The notes under the pieces are model-generated. The model saw only the letters and a program-made list of their open reading frames with translations. It was not told the origin of the DNA and did not search any database. Positions 36,017-45,284 of a DNA stretch of 64,000 bases are shown here, piece after piece. The position numbers were made by a program, and so were the translations under genes. Origin of the DNA: an uncultured Sphingomonadales bacterium (GTDB lineage: Bacteria > Pseudomonadota > Alphaproteobacteria > Sphingomonadales > Rhodothalassiaceae). Position 1 is the first letter of the stretch; every line of letters starts with the position of its first letter. Location of the stretch: contig CANMND010000008.1 of NCBI GenBank assembly GCA_947499155.1, positions 20,557 through 84,556 on the forward strand, written 5' to 3'.

Positions 36017-36273
36017 AAAAGATTCTCCACTCTCCAGATTCCTGCCACTGTCACTTTGGTTTTGGTCCGTCTCAGTGCCAAATATGCCCTGTCCGGTCCG
36101 CGTCTGGAATTTTTCTGGCCCTTTATGTCCAAGGTAACGCCGGTAGAATCAAGACCTCATCTTGTCATTGAGATTCCAACGACAGACTTCCGCATCCCTT
36201 CTATATCGGCTATCCCATAGAGCCATACAAGCACACCCTGTGTCACTGACCCAAGAAGATCGAAGGACAGGCC

Positions 36274-36564
36274 ATGTCAAATCAGACACTTGGTACCATT
36301 GGTACCGCCCTTCATAACAAGCTGGTCAAGGCCTTTGCCCCTGACCATATCAGGCTCAGCGACGAATCACACAAGCATATCGGACATGCTGGCCACAGGC
36401 CCGATGGCGAAAGCCATTTTCATCTGGAGATGGAAAGCGCTGCCTTTAGCGGCAAAAGTCGCGTAGAACGCCAGCGTATGGTGTATAGTCTTCTCGCTGA
36501 AGAACTGAAAGAGCGCGTTCATGCCCTGAGCCTGCGCCTTTCAGCGCCCGATGACAGAAAATAG
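36274..36564 (+). CDS. BolA family protein
   Basis: A 96-residue BolA-like protein, the class that pairs with monothiol glutaredoxins and coordinates an Fe-S cluster or regulates iron metabolism. The fold's class II KH-like motif is HAGHRPDGESHFHLEME, with the conserved His at HFHLE, followed by RVERQRMVYSLLAEEL. The N-terminal helix HNKLVKAFAPDHIRLSDESHKH is typical. It is divergent from cobS and precedes rpmB by about 170 bases. Family is certain; the subtype (BolA1 or others) is not. Confidence 0.9.
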   Translation: MSNQTLGTIGTALHNKLVKAFAPDHIRLSDESHKHIGHAGHRPDGESHFHLEMESAAFSGKSRVERQRMVYSLLAEELKERVHALSLRLSAPDDRK

Positions 36565-36732
36565 CCCTATGCCAAGACTTGACGGCAAGAGAGCTACGGT
36601 GTAAACGCCCCTCTTCTGTGGTACGTTATGTCCCCTGGGTCATACAAGCCATGTAAATTTCATGCGGCCACCTCAATTTAGAGAGTGTTCGCAAGAGACG
36701 TCAGAAAAGCGAAAAGCAAGAAGGATCGAGAC

Positions 36733-37035
36733 ATGTCCCGCATGTGCGAACTGTCCGGAAAACGTGTCCAGACCGGCAATAATGTCAGTCACAGTAACAT
36801 CCGTACCAAGCGTCTGTTCAGGCCCAACCTGCGCAAGGTGCGGCTAATCAGTGATTCCCTTGGCAGGACCGTTAGCTTCCGTATCGCCATGAGCACATTG
36901 CGTTCAGTGGATCACCGTGAAGGTCTCGACAACTATCTGTTGAAAGCACGGGACACCGAGCTTTCAACAAAGGCACGCCGTCTGAAGGCCGAAATCAAAA
37001 AGAAGCAGGCCGAAACCGCCGCCGCTTCTGCCTGA
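36733..37035 (+). CDS. rpmB: 50S ribosomal protein L28
   Basis: A 100-residue bL28. The characteristic N terminus is [20 protein letters not shown], with [16 protein letters not shown] and a basic C-terminal helix ending [12 protein letters not shown]. In-frame codons upstream to 36685 are rejected because the ATG at 36733 matches the known start. It is longer than the E. coli form (78) through its C-terminal tail, as in other alphaproteobacteria. It is a single gene followed by a strong terminator. Confidence 0.96.
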   Translation: MSRMCELSGKRVQTGNNVSHSNIRTKRLFRPNLRKVRLISDSLGRTVSFRIAMSTLRSVDHREGLDNYLLKARDTELSTKARRLKAEIKKKQAETAAASA

Positions 37036-37059
37036 TAAAACAAAGTACAGTTGAACAAG

Positions 37060-37089
37060 ATGCGTCGCGACTTTTCGTGGCGCATTTTT
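37060..37089 (+). terminator. intrinsic terminator of rpmB
   Basis: A ten-pair stem (ATGCGTCGCG and CGTGGCGCAT, with two G-U pairs) around a six-base loop, followed by a run of T residues. It lies 24 bases after the rpmB stop. Confidence 0.87.
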
Positions 37090-37145
37090 GCATCTGACAT
37101 TTTGCAGTCACAAGTCAGTGGCTGGCTGGAGCTGTGTGCGCCAAA

Positions 37146-38180
37146 TCAGTCAGGCAACGCATATATCAGCAACAACGTGCGCTGCAGCGGGAAAAAATTG
37201 TCATCTGAGATCAGATATAAAAGCAAGTCCCCATCTCCCCCGCGCCTGACTGCCAGCCCTTCCATATTATCAACGCTAAGGGGCGGGTGCAGGCTCGCAA
37301 TTATTTCGCCAGTCAGAACTCCGCCCGGCACGATATTCTCCGCACTTATACGGACAATCCGGGCAGCAAAGCCGCCCCATAGCGAAAAGTGGCGCAGCAG
37401 CACCAACAGGTCATTATCAGGCAACAAGGCCGCAGCAGTGGGGTAAAAGTCCTTTGGCGCATTGAAGAAGAGCGCCTGGGCCTTGCCGTCTTTATAAAGC
37501 CAGACTTTCAAATGACCATCCGCACCGCGCCCCTTCTCGGAAAAAGCCAACAGGCTGCCGTCTTCCAGCCTGACCATGGCCTCAAGCCCGCCATTACGCG
37601 GGTGCCTTAGCATCTCAGCTGGCAGATCAAGAACGGAACCACGGGTCGCGGCCAGACTGTCCAGCCCGCTGAGTTCGGTACCGCTTTCAGGCGACAAGGG
37701 GAAGCTGCGCACTAGATCATGGCTTTCAAAGCCCACAAATGCCTGCCCATCTGCCAGAACAAGTGATTCCGAATCATCTTTTCCTCTGGACAGCGGATTT
37801 CCCTCTTCATCCAGCATTGGCGCCATTCGGGCCTTGTCCACCGTATTTGGAATATCCCCTTTCAGGTCGAACTGCAGCCAAAGCCACTGGCCCTTGTCGC
37901 TTATTCCCAGCAATTGCTGACCATCGCCTGATATTTCGAGGCCAGACAGCCCGCCAAACGCCCTGTGAGGGCTGTGCAGCTCGTATCCGGCAACAAAGCG
38001 CAACGATCCCAGCCAGCCATCAGTGTCGGCCTTTGGCGGGCTGTGCATGGCGACGGCCTTCATGGTGAAGGTGATATCCTCCCAGCCCGCCGTCTGCTGA
38101 TCTGCAGACGCAAAAGCTGGCCAGACGCCGACAAGGGCAGCGACCATCACAGCCCATATTGCGCATATTTTTATAGCCAC
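37146..38180 (-). CDS. esterase-like activity of phytase family protein
   Basis: A 344-residue exported protein of the phytase-like beta-propeller group. It begins with a clear signal peptide ending around PAFASADQ. Family features are LRFVAGYELHSPHRAFGGLSGLEIS (matched in two parts), ISDKGQWLWLQFD, ESLVLADGQAFVGFE and GLEAMVRLEDGSLLAFSEKG. Substrates are unknown, and members have been called esterase-like. It is convergent with rpmB. In alphaproteobacteria this gene often sits near cobST and rpmB, as here. Nothing indicates truncation. Confidence 0.85.
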   Translation of the reverse strand: MAIKICAIWAVMVAALVGVWPAFASADQQTAGWEDITFTMKAVAMHSPPKADTDGWLGSLRFVAGYELHSPHRAFGGLSGLEISGDGQQLLGISDKGQWLWLQFDLKGDIPNTVDKARMAPMLDEEGNPLSRGKDDSESLVLADGQAFVGFESHDLVRSFPLSPESGTELSGLDSLAATRGSVLDLPAEMLRHPRNGGLEAMVRLEDGSLLAFSEKGRGADGHLKVWLYKDGKAQALFFNAPKDFYPTAAALLPDNDLLVLLRHFSLWGGFAARIVRISAENIVPGGVLTGEIIASLHPPLSVDNMEGLAVRRGGDGDLLLYLISDDNFFPLQRTLLLIYALPD

Positions 38181-38331
38181 GCCTTACCTGTCCTCATTGT
38201 GCGCCTTCCCATAACCCGGTGGCACAGATATCACAACGGACCGCTTTTTCTGCCAGCCTGCGTAAAGATGTCCCGCTATATGGGCAAGGGAATGCTGGAA
38301 AATCTGTGCGATCGGCGTTATCTGGTCAGTC

Positions 38332-39222
38332 ATGACCCAGATGGCTGCTCCTTTTGACCGCGCCTTGATCCGCGCACGCCGTTCCAGGGCTGCTTTACGC
38401 ATGCCCGATGCCGCATTTCTTCATGAAGATGTGGCAACACGCCTGCTTGAACGGCTGACAGATATCAATCGCAGCTATGACAAGGCGCTGGCTTTGGGCT
38501 GGGATGCAGCCAGCCATCCGCTCCCCGCAGCCCTCAGTTTTTATGCTGATCCCGCAGATCGCAGGGTGAAAGCCATGCCCGGCCCCGGCTTTTCCTGTGA
38601 AGAGGATATGCTGCCGATCCGAGAACACAGCATGGACCTTGTCATCAGCAATCTGGCTCTCCACTGGGTGAACGACTTGCCGGGTGCGCTGATTCAGGTC
38701 AATCACGCCCTCCGTCCAGACGGGTTGTTCATGGCCGCCATGCTGGGCGGTGACACGCTGGTCGAATTGCGTGATGTACTGCTTGAGGCGGAATCAGATA
38801 TTACCGGGGGCGCAGGTCCCCGCGTCTCACCAATGGCAACCTTAAGCGACGTGGCAGGCCTGCTACAGCGGGCAGGTTTTGCCATGCCCGTGGCCGATCA
38901 GGAAACGATCACGGTCAGTTACAGCCACCCCTTGGCAATGATGCATGATCTGCGCGCCATGGGAGAGACGAATGCCACAACAGGTCGCCAGAAAACCATG
39001 ACCCGTCGCGACGTAATGATGCGTGCGGCTGAACTTTATGCCGAACGCTATAGTGATGAAGAAGGCCGGGTATCTGCACGCTTTCAGGTATTATTCCTGA
39101 CAGGCTGGGCCCCTGGACCCAATCAGCCCCGCCCCAAAATGCCTGGCAGCGCCACTGTCCGTCTGGCCGACGCATTGGGATCAAGCGAAGTCCATATAAA
39201 GGGGACACAGCCCAGCCCCTGA
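38332..39222 (+). CDS. NDUFAF5/BioC-like class I methyltransferase
   Basis: A 296-residue SAM-dependent methyltransferase-like protein. MAAPFDRALIRARRSRAAL and LLERLTDINRSYDKALALG start, and the core contains DLVISNLALHWVNDLPGALIQVNHALRPDGLF, read here in pieces. It matches the mitochondrial complex I assembly factor NDUFAF5 and its alphaproteobacterial homologues, with BioC a more distant relative. The role in this group is probably in respiratory chain assembly, but this is inferred. The usual glycine-rich SAM motif is weak (ALALGWDAASH in its place). Start may be the ATG at residue 1 or 4. Confidence 0.85.
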   Translation: MTQMAAPFDRALIRARRSRAALRMPDAAFLHEDVATRLLERLTDINRSYDKALALGWDAASHPLPAALSFYADPADRRVKAMPGPGFSCEEDMLPIREHSMDLVISNLALHWVNDLPGALIQVNHALRPDGLFMAAMLGGDTLVELRDVLLEAESDITGGAGPRVSPMATLSDVAGLLQRAGFAMPVADQETITVSYSHPLAMMHDLRAMGETNATTGRQKTMTRRDVMMRAAELYAERYSDEEGRVSARFQVLFLTGWAPGPNQPRPKMPGSATVRLADALGSSEVHIKGTQPSP

Positions 39223-39242
39223 GCCCTTGGCCTTTCTGAAGC

Positions 39243-39677
39243 TCAGCCGCCCTTCCGCCTCGCATGGGCCTGCCTGATTACCGCTGCCTGAGTGCTAAGA
39301 TCATAGCCTGCCTTGCCGGTCACTTCCAGCAGATGCTCCACCGGCATGTCGGCGCCTAAGGCCCAAAGAAAAGCCGAACGAGTCCCCGACCGGCAATAGG
39401 CCAGAACTGGTCCTTTGGCAGATTGCACAAGATCAGCAAAGGCATTGATCAGTTTTTCATCAAGTGCTGCCATCGTCATCGGCAGATAATGATAGGAAAG
39501 CCCCGCGTTCTTGGCGGCTATTGCCAATGTTTCATGGTCTGGCTGACCAGACTCTTCACCATCGGGTCGGTTATTAATCACTACGGAAAAACCCGCATCC
39601 GCAATCTTGCTTAAATCGTCGACCTCTATCTGGGGCGAGACAGACATGGTGTCGGTGAGCTTTTTGATGGAAACCAT
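39243..39677 (-). CDS. TIGR01244/DUF442 sulfur transferase or phosphatase-like protein
   Basis: A 144-residue protein of the DUF442 (beta-lactamase hydrolase-like N-domain) family with a protein tyrosine phosphatase-like fold. The active-site loop is YCRSGTRS, with Cys95 and Arg100, and FSVVINNRPDGEESGQP is the typical front strand. Related stand-alone or fused domains act as sulfur transferases in sulfide oxidation (Blh type), or as phosphatases. No sqr or persulfide dioxygenase gene is nearby. Its function is therefore open. It is convergent with the NDUFAF5-like gene 20 bases away. Confidence 0.86.
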   Translation of the reverse strand: MVSIKKLTDTMSVSPQIEVDDLSKIADAGFSVVINNRPDGEESGQPDHETLAIAAKNAGLSYHYLPMTMAALDEKLINAFADLVQSAKGPVLAYCRSGTRSAFLWALGADMPVEHLLEVTGKAGYDLSTQAAVIRQAHARRKGG

Positions 39678-39940
39678 TTTAAAATCCTTGCCTTACGTCC
39701 ATATGGCCAAAACAGCATGAGCCACGTTCCACAATAAGGTATGGGCACGGCGCTATGCCGGGGCAAGCAAAACACTTATAAGTGATCGAATGTTTACTTT
39801 TTCATGCCACCTTATTGGCGAATATCCTTTGAACTTTCCTGCTTTTGGCGCGGCCTGATTTATAATCTATACGGGAAAAGCGCCCCGGATTTGTGATCAT
39901 TGCGATAAAGTCGTCCTCGCATACGATTGGATAACAACAC

Positions 39941-42289
39941 ATGCCAAAACCACAATCATGTTTCAAAGTTTTGTGGACCGCATGTCGCTTATCCGCACTG
40001 TGCTTGCTGATCGCCGCATGTGGCGGATCAGGAAGCACAACCCGTCCCTCACCTGCGGCACCAAATCCACCACCGCCGCCGCCGCCTGAAAATCCACCAA
40101 CTGAGAACTTTGACACGCCGGAATTCCGCCGCTCCGTTGGACTGCGGCCAATCAATGCCATTGCAGCCTATGAAGCTGGCGGCACAGGCAAAGGCGTGGT
40201 TGTTGGTGTCATAGACACTGGAGTCGATCTTCAGCATCCCGATCTTGCAGGCAATATCTCACCCTTTAGCGCCGATGTGGCGACAGATCGCATGAACCCA
40301 ACCGCCCAGGATGAAAGTGGCCACGGAACCATGGTAGCCGGGATCATCGCCGCCAAAAGAAACAATACGGGCACCATGGGTGTCGCTTTTGAGTCGACAA
40401 TACTGGCCGCCCGCGCTGACGATCCCGACAGTTGCGATTCGGAAGATGAATGTACGTTCTTTGACCGCGATATCGCCCGTGGCATCCGCCTTGCTCTCAC
40501 CCATAATGCCCGGGTGATTAATATTTCATTGGGTGGTGAAGGGTTTAATTCCGTTGTTCTGCAAGCTGTACGCGAAGCTGCGGCACGCGGTGTTCTGGTC
40601 GTGATATCGGCTGGCAATGACAATGAAGTGGATCCAAGCGGCTTTGCAAGCCTTGCCAATGACCCATTGGTGCGCGGCCACGTCCTGATTGTCGGTTCTA
40701 CAGATTCTCTCAACCAGATTTCATCTTTTTCCAATCATGCGGGGCGTTTGGCTGATCTCTTTCTCGTTGCCCCTGGGGAAGGAATTCTTGCACCCTTCCC
40801 GCAAGACAAGTGCGATCCCGGCCCTGGGACCTGCCTCGCCCGTGGCAGTGGCACATCATTTGCTGCCCCTCATGTCGCAGGTGCGGCAGCCCTTCTCGCG
40901 CAGATGTTTCCCAATCTGACCGGTAAAGATATTTTCGATATCCTGCTGATGAGCGCGACTGACCTTGGTGCCGCAGGCGTGGATCAGGTTTTTGGCCATG
41001 GTCTTCTCAATCTTGAAGCCGCCATACAGCCCATTGGTGCAACCGGTATTCCGTCCAATAGCGCCGGCACCAGCAGTACAAATGCCGGAACAGCGGGGGC
41101 TGCCAGCAGTGCGGCTTTTGGTGATGCATTTCAGGTATCCAGCGCCCTTGACGGTATCCTGATGATCGACAGCTTTCGGCGCAGCTACCGCATCAATTTG
41201 GCGGACAGGGTGGAAAAAGCACCGGCGGCCCTTCATCTTCAGACGCTGATTGATCGTCCCCGCCATCTTGATGGTGGCGACCTGGCGCTGGGTCGCCACG
41301 GACTACTGTCATTTTCTGCATTTGATGATCGCTTTGCCGAAGCCCGGCGGGCACTCAGTCCATCGGGTGAGGCGACAGTCAGGCAACCCCGCCCTATTGC
41401 CTGGCTGACCGGACGGATCGACAGTAAAAGCACTGTCGCCATGGCCTATGGCTTTTCTCCTGCCCGCCTGCTCAATCGTGAAAGCGGCGCTGATCCTGCC
41501 GATAGTTTTGCACTGTCTGCGCGGATTGATACACCATTCCTTGCCTTTTCAGGGAATACAGAAACGCTCGGTATCAATCGGCAGCTTTTGCCCGGCTTAA
41601 GGCTTGATCTGGCATTGTCACGTGCCAGTCTCCGGGGAGATGATCGTGCAGCCTTTGTGCCCTTGCGCCAGGATAATTCTGTAGAAAGCGCCGTTGCACA
41701 ACTGAGCATGCCATTGGGGCCGGTCAAGTTCAGAATGCAAATGGGCAGCCAGTCTGAAACCGGCAGTACGCTTGGCAGCCGCACCAGTGGCGCCTTCAGC
41801 TTGGGGGATGGTGCAGAAAGCCGGTTTGTCGCCCTCGATGCAACTTTGCCACTGGGCGAGCATGTCTCATTGTTTGGCCGCTATCTGACGGGGACCACCC
41901 GCATAAAAGGGACACGGTCAGTTTTATTCACCAGCCTCAACACATTGCGGACCGAAAGCTTTGCTGCTGGCATAACTGCAAAAGAAGTCTTTCGCTCCGA
42001 AGACACATTGGGCTTTGCGATCCTTCAACCCCTGCGGGTTAGTGGTGGATCGGCGGACATAAGAGTGCCGGTCGCCCGCGACTTTGACACTGACAGCTTT
42101 CAGTTTGAAAATCGGACACTTTCGTTCGCTCCTAGCGGGCGGGAGATAGATCTGGAGCTGTCCTATAGCTTAAGGGTTGCAATTAACACCCGCCTTGAAG
42201 CAGGATTGATCCAACAATTTAACGCAGGACATGTGCATAATGGACCATCAATCACATCCCTTATTCTTCGCGCGAAAGCACAGTTTTAA
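39941..42289 (+). CDS. lipidated subtilisin-like serine protease with C-terminal beta-rich domain
   Basis: A 782-residue S8 peptidase. The signal ends in a lipobox LIAAC with Cys27, followed by GGSGS, so it should be lipidated and sent to the outer membrane. A Pro-rich linker (43-53) precedes the catalytic domain (about 70-370) with triad Asp92 (VIDTGVD), His128 (SGHGT) and Ser306 (GSGTSFAAP), and oxyanion Asn226 (SAGND). After a Gly/Ala/Ser-rich linker (370-395), the last 380 residues are beta-rich and end in Phe782 (LRAKAQF), as in outer-membrane barrels and autotransporters. NalP of Neisseria has the same lipidated S8 layout. A lipoprotein gene overlaps its 3' end. Confidence 0.87.
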   Translation: MPKPQSCFKVLWTACRLSALCLLIAACGGSGSTTRPSPAAPNPPPPPPPENPPTENFDTPEFRRSVGLRPINAIAAYEAGGTGKGVVVGVIDTGVDLQHPDLAGNISPFSADVATDRMNPTAQDESGHGTMVAGIIAAKRNNTGTMGVAFESTILAARADDPDSCDSEDECTFFDRDIARGIRLALTHNARVINISLGGEGFNSVVLQAVREAAARGVLVVISAGNDNEVDPSGFASLANDPLVRGHVLIVGSTDSLNQISSFSNHAGRLADLFLVAPGEGILAPFPQDKCDPGPGTCLARGSGTSFAAPHVAGAAALLAQMFPNLTGKDIFDILLMSATDLGAAGVDQVFGHGLLNLEAAIQPIGATGIPSNSAGTSSTNAGTAGAASSAAFGDAFQVSSALDGILMIDSFRRSYRINLADRVEKAPAALHLQTLIDRPRHLDGGDLALGRHGLLSFSAFDDRFAEARRALSPSGEATVRQPRPIAWLTGRIDSKSTVAMAYGFSPARLLNRESGADPADSFALSARIDTPFLAFSGNTETLGINRQLLPGLRLDLALSRASLRGDDRAAFVPLRQDNSVESAVAQLSMPLGPVKFRMQMGSQSETGSTLGSRTSGAFSLGDGAESRFVALDATLPLGEHVSLFGRYLTGTTRIKGTRSVLFTSLNTLRTESFAAGITAKEVFRSEDTLGFAILQPLRVSGGSADIRVPVARDFDTDSFQFENRTLSFAPSGREIDLELSYSLRVAINTRLEAGLIQQFNAGHVHNGPSITSLILRAKAQF

Positions 42290-42545
42290 GGCACTCCTGT
42301 GCGTCCTATCCTCAATCATATGGATATCAGCTTGCATGGCAGAATCAGATGTAAAACCGCCCGAAGGCGCTGTAAAAATCAGCAGCGACCTTTATGCAGT
42401 CCCCCTGCCCGAGCCAGATCAGGATGGCTGCGAGCAATATCGCCTGTGGTCGGCTGAGAATATGGTGGTGCAGGCCATTCACTACCGTAAGGCCAATGGC
42501 GATTTCACCATGAATAAAAATGAAGCAGCCTGCATGAAAGACTGA
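42231..42545 (+). CDS. small lipoprotein overlapping the subtilase gene
   Basis: A 104-residue protein whose start lies within the last 59 bases of the subtilase gene, in another frame. Its hydrophobic segment ALLCVLSSIIWISAC ends in a likely lipobox (Cys35), so the mature form is about 70 residues. It is an orphan by sight; the mature part has EGAVKISSDLYAVPLPEPDQDGC and CEQYRLWSAENMVVQAIHYR and three cysteines. ATGs at residues 1 and 4 are both possible. The overlap suggests coupling to the protease, but the link is inference. The function is unknown. Confidence 0.65.
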   Translation: MCIMDHQSHPLFFARKHSFKALLCVLSSIIWISACMAESDVKPPEGAVKISSDLYAVPLPEPDQDGCEQYRLWSAENMVVQAIHYRKANGDFTMNKNEAACMKD

Positions 42546-42629
42546 ATTCAGCGCCAGAGGCCCAGACCACTTCTCAAGAATACAGTCTACAGTTCTCTGG
42601 CACTTTTAAAGCCGGTCAGGCTTAGGCTG

Positions 42630-43151
42630 TCAGCTTTCTATCTTCCATGACCCATCGGGCATGCGGCAGGCCGTGCCATAGCCGGTCTCGGCCTCGCCAG
42701 CCACATAAATGGTCTGGGTATATTCGCGACAATACTGGCCTGATTTTTCCTGATAGGCCGGCTGGGGTTCGACCCAACCGCGATTGCCGGTATCAGGATT
42801 GTACCAGTCCGTGCGTGTGCCGGAAGGTGCGGTCTCAAACGCCCTTTGCTGGGCCTGTTGAATGGCAATGCGGTCAGCCCGGTCAAGCGAGCGTCCCACC
42901 TGGTTACCCGCTGCAGCACCAGCCACAGCACCAAGTGCTGCACCGACCTTGCCGCCAGTACCGCTGCCGCCTATTTCAGACCCGACAAGGCCGCCGGCGA
43001 CACCGCCAAGTATGGTGCCCCAAAATTCCTTTTCCCCATTGCCCTGATTGCTGCACGCAGCTGTCACGGTCAAAAGCGCTGCGGCGACTGTTAAGCGCAG
43101 GCCTTTGCCAAGGGCAGGACCAAACATGTCAAGAGCGTTTATCCGTGTCAT
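42630..43151 (-). CDS. 17 kDa surface antigen-like glycine-zipper lipoprotein
   Basis: A 173-residue lipoprotein resembling the Rickettsia 17 kDa antigen group. The signal ends TVTAAC (Cys33). A glycine-zipper 2TM segment follows (GTILGGVAGGLVGSEIGG, then GAALGAVAGAAAGNQVG), and the C-terminal half is a short beta-like domain with QYCREYTQTIYVAG and the ACRMPDGSWKI end. GGAG before the ATG at 43151 decides the start over an in-frame one ten codons upstream. It probably sits in the outer membrane; the role is not known. It is convergent with the overlapping lipoprotein gene. Confidence 0.85.
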   Translation of the reverse strand: MTRINALDMFGPALGKGLRLTVAAALLTVTAACSNQGNGEKEFWGTILGGVAGGLVGSEIGGSGTGGKVGAALGAVAGAAAGNQVGRSLDRADRIAIQQAQQRAFETAPSGTRTDWYNPDTGNRGWVEPQPAYQEKSGQYCREYTQTIYVAGEAETGYGTACRMPDGSWKIES

Positions 43152-43239
43152 TTTTTTGTCTCCAATACTGTCGGCCATCACCCATATCAGTTAGCCTTCA
43201 GCGCGTGAACCAAACATGAACCGGGCACATGCATATCGT

Positions 43240-44595
43240 TCAGATTTGTGCAGCGGGCATAATCAGGGAAGCCTTCAAGCCTCCCAATAAGGCAGACCGG
43301 GCAAGCACCACATTCCCTCCACTTAATTCGGCAATGTCACGCACAATTGCAAGACCAAGTCCGCTACCAGGCACGGCTTCGTCCAAACGATTTCCCCGCT
43401 CAAACACGGCATCTGCTTCTTGCGGTGTGATGCCTGGGCCGTCATCTTCTACCTGTATCTCCAACATAGGGCGATCCATGCCTTTTAAAAGATGTGCTGA
43501 CACCCGAACCTCACTATTCGCCCATTTACAGGCATTATCCAAAAGATTTCCCACCATTTCTGTCAGATCCTGAACATCACTGCGACAGGCAAGACCGGGC
43601 GGAATATCAACAATGATCTCAATATTGCGTTCCCGATGAATTTTGGTCATGGCGCGTGTCAGATCATGGACTGGCCCTGTGAGCTCTGTAGCTACCCCCA
43701 CACCACCACCGCCGGCGGTGCGCGCCCGTTTTAGATGGTGGTCGATATGCAATCCCATTTCACCTGTCTGGGCAATCACCAGATCTGCCAGACGCCCGTC
43801 GGTTCCGCGTGCCTCATTTGACAATACGGACAGCGGCGTCTTTAGGGCATGAGCAAGGTTACCCACATGTGTACGCGCCCGATCCACTACTCGTTCATTA
43901 CGAGCGATCAGCGCGTTCACCTCCTCCACCAACGGCTCCAGCTCTGTCGGGAATTTCCCTTCAAGCCGCTGGGCCCTGCCCGATCTTATGCGAGACAGGC
44001 CGATTCTCACTGCTTTCAAGGGCCGCAGACCAATCCATACCTGTGCCAGCACAGTCAAAATAAGTCCCAGACCCAGAAAACCCATGGCCCGCACCACCAG
44101 CCTGTCAAAGGCATCAATATCGGTTCGTATCTGCGCTGTATTGCCAGCAACCATATAGCGAAAGACGGAATCGCCTTCCGGCAACACCACGTCGCGCGCC
44201 ATCACCCGCAGCATCTGGCCATCAGGGCCTGGCGTCTCATAAACCCGGCTGGTAAAAGCAGGAATATCCCAATGAGGATCAAGCGCCTGATCCCACATGG
44301 AACGAGATCGAAAGGGCGGCATGTCTTCCGTTGAAACCTGCCAGTAAAGTCCGGAATAAGGCTCAGAAAAGCGCTGGTCGGCCACAGGTCGCGTAAAGCG
44401 AAGCAGGCCATCGTCCAGTTCGCTCACTCCCACCATATGTTCGATGATCAGACTCAACCGCGCGTCAAAATCTGCCACCACATAATCACGAAACGCCGCA
44501 GCAAGGACAAAACCGCTCACCGTCAGGGCTGCAGCAAGCCACAGACTTGCCGTCATCAGCAGACGAAAGGTAAGCGAACGATTCAGGCGGCGCAC
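43240..44595 (-). CDS. sensor histidine kinase, PhoQ/QseC-like
   Basis: A 451-residue membrane kinase. TM1 is about 10-34 and TM2 about 166-188, enclosing a periplasmic domain of about 130 residues with no recognised fold. A HAMP-like segment follows, with the phospho-acceptor His249 in NLAHALKTPLSVL, then an ATPase domain with NLLDNACKWA (N box), DDGPGITPQEADAVFERG (G1/F boxes) and GSGLGLAIVRDIAE. The order is PepSY, response regulator, kinase on the minus strand. It lies 11 bases after the regulator. Signal unknown; divalent cation or envelope stress are family possibilities. Confidence 0.93.
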   Translation of the reverse strand: MRRLNRSLTFRLLMTASLWLAAALTVSGFVLAAAFRDYVVADFDARLSLIIEHMVGVSELDDGLLRFTRPVADQRFSEPYSGLYWQVSTEDMPPFRSRSMWDQALDPHWDIPAFTSRVYETPGPDGQMLRVMARDVVLPEGDSVFRYMVAGNTAQIRTDIDAFDRLVVRAMGFLGLGLILTVLAQVWIGLRPLKAVRIGLSRIRSGRAQRLEGKFPTELEPLVEEVNALIARNERVVDRARTHVGNLAHALKTPLSVLSNEARGTDGRLADLVIAQTGEMGLHIDHHLKRARTAGGGGVGVATELTGPVHDLTRAMTKIHRERNIEIIVDIPPGLACRSDVQDLTEMVGNLLDNACKWANSEVRVSAHLLKGMDRPMLEIQVEDDGPGITPQEADAVFERGNRLDEAVPGSGLGLAIVRDIAELSGGNVVLARSALLGGLKASLIMPAAQI

Positions 44596-44606
44596 CGACA
44601 GTCCCT

Positions 44607-45284
44607 TCAGTCACTGGCCTTTGCATTTTCCGACTCAAGCCGATATCCCAGTCCCCTGACCGTATGAATCAGTTCAACGCCGAGCTTCTTTCGGATCCTG
44701 TTGACGAATACCTCAATTGTATTGGAATCGCGGTCAAAATCCTGATCATAGATATGTTCTGTCAGTTCGGTACGCGATATCACCTGGCCCTGATGGTGCA
44801 TCAGATAAGAAAACAGTTTGAATTCAAGCGCAGTGAGACGCACTGGCTCGCCCGATACCCAAACTCGGGCATTGCGGGTATCAAGGGTTGCAGGCCCACA
44901 TTGCAATTCAGAGCTGGCATGACCTGCTGCGCGCCGGATCAGCGCCCGCAATCGCGCCAACAACTCAGCCAGCTCAAATGGCTTCGTAACATAATCGTCA
45001 GCGCCCGCATCAAGGCCTGAGACTTTTTCACTCCAGGTGTCGCGGGCGGTCAGGATCAGGACCGGCATGGTTTTTCCATCCTCACGCCATTTGCGCAGCA
45101 CAGAAAGGCCATCCATCACCGGCAGGCCAAGATCAAGAACAACCGCATCATAAGGCTCGGTGTCGCCCAGAAAGTGCGCCTCTTCCCCATCGGGGGCATG
45201 GTCAACTGCGTAGCCTGCGTCCTTGAGCGTCGCCATCATCTGGCCTGCCAGTTCCGCGTCATCTTCAACAATCAGTATCCGCAT
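44607..45284 (-). CDS. OmpR-family response regulator, PhoP-like
   Basis: A 225-residue transcription regulator. The receiver domain (1-115) has Asp8-Asp9, the phosphorylation site Asp51 (VVLDLGLP), Thr79 and Lys101 (VTKPFELAE). The C-terminal winged helix (about 130-218) has RLTALEFKLFSYLMHH, the recognition helix DSNTIEVFVNRIRKKLG, and the TVRGLGYRLE end. It is coded with a PepSY protein and a kinase; its ATG overlaps the PepSY stop by one base (TGATG). It is the partner of the downstream kinase; its DNA target is not known. Confidence 0.95.
   Translation of the reverse strand: MRILIVEDDAELAGQMMATLKDAGYAVDHAPDGEEAHFLGDTEPYDAVVLDLGLPVMDGLSVLRKWREDGKTMPVLILTARDTWSEKVSGLDAGADDYVTKPFELAELLARLRALIRRAAGHASSELQCGPATLDTRNARVWVSGEPVRLTALEFKLFSYLMHHQGQVISRTELTEHIYDQDFDRDSNTIEVFVNRIRKKLGVELIHTVRGLGYRLESENAKASD

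Noticed and set aside
36017..36273. Possible J-domain gene or cobalamin riboswitch upstream of cobS.
   Set aside because: No HPD-containing frame and no B12-box-like sequence is visible on either strand.
42553..42609. Inverted repeat GCCAGAG/CTCTGGC followed by TTTT after the small lipoprotein gene.
   Set aside because: The seven-base arms are about 40 bases apart, so it is a weak hairpin; not called as a terminator.
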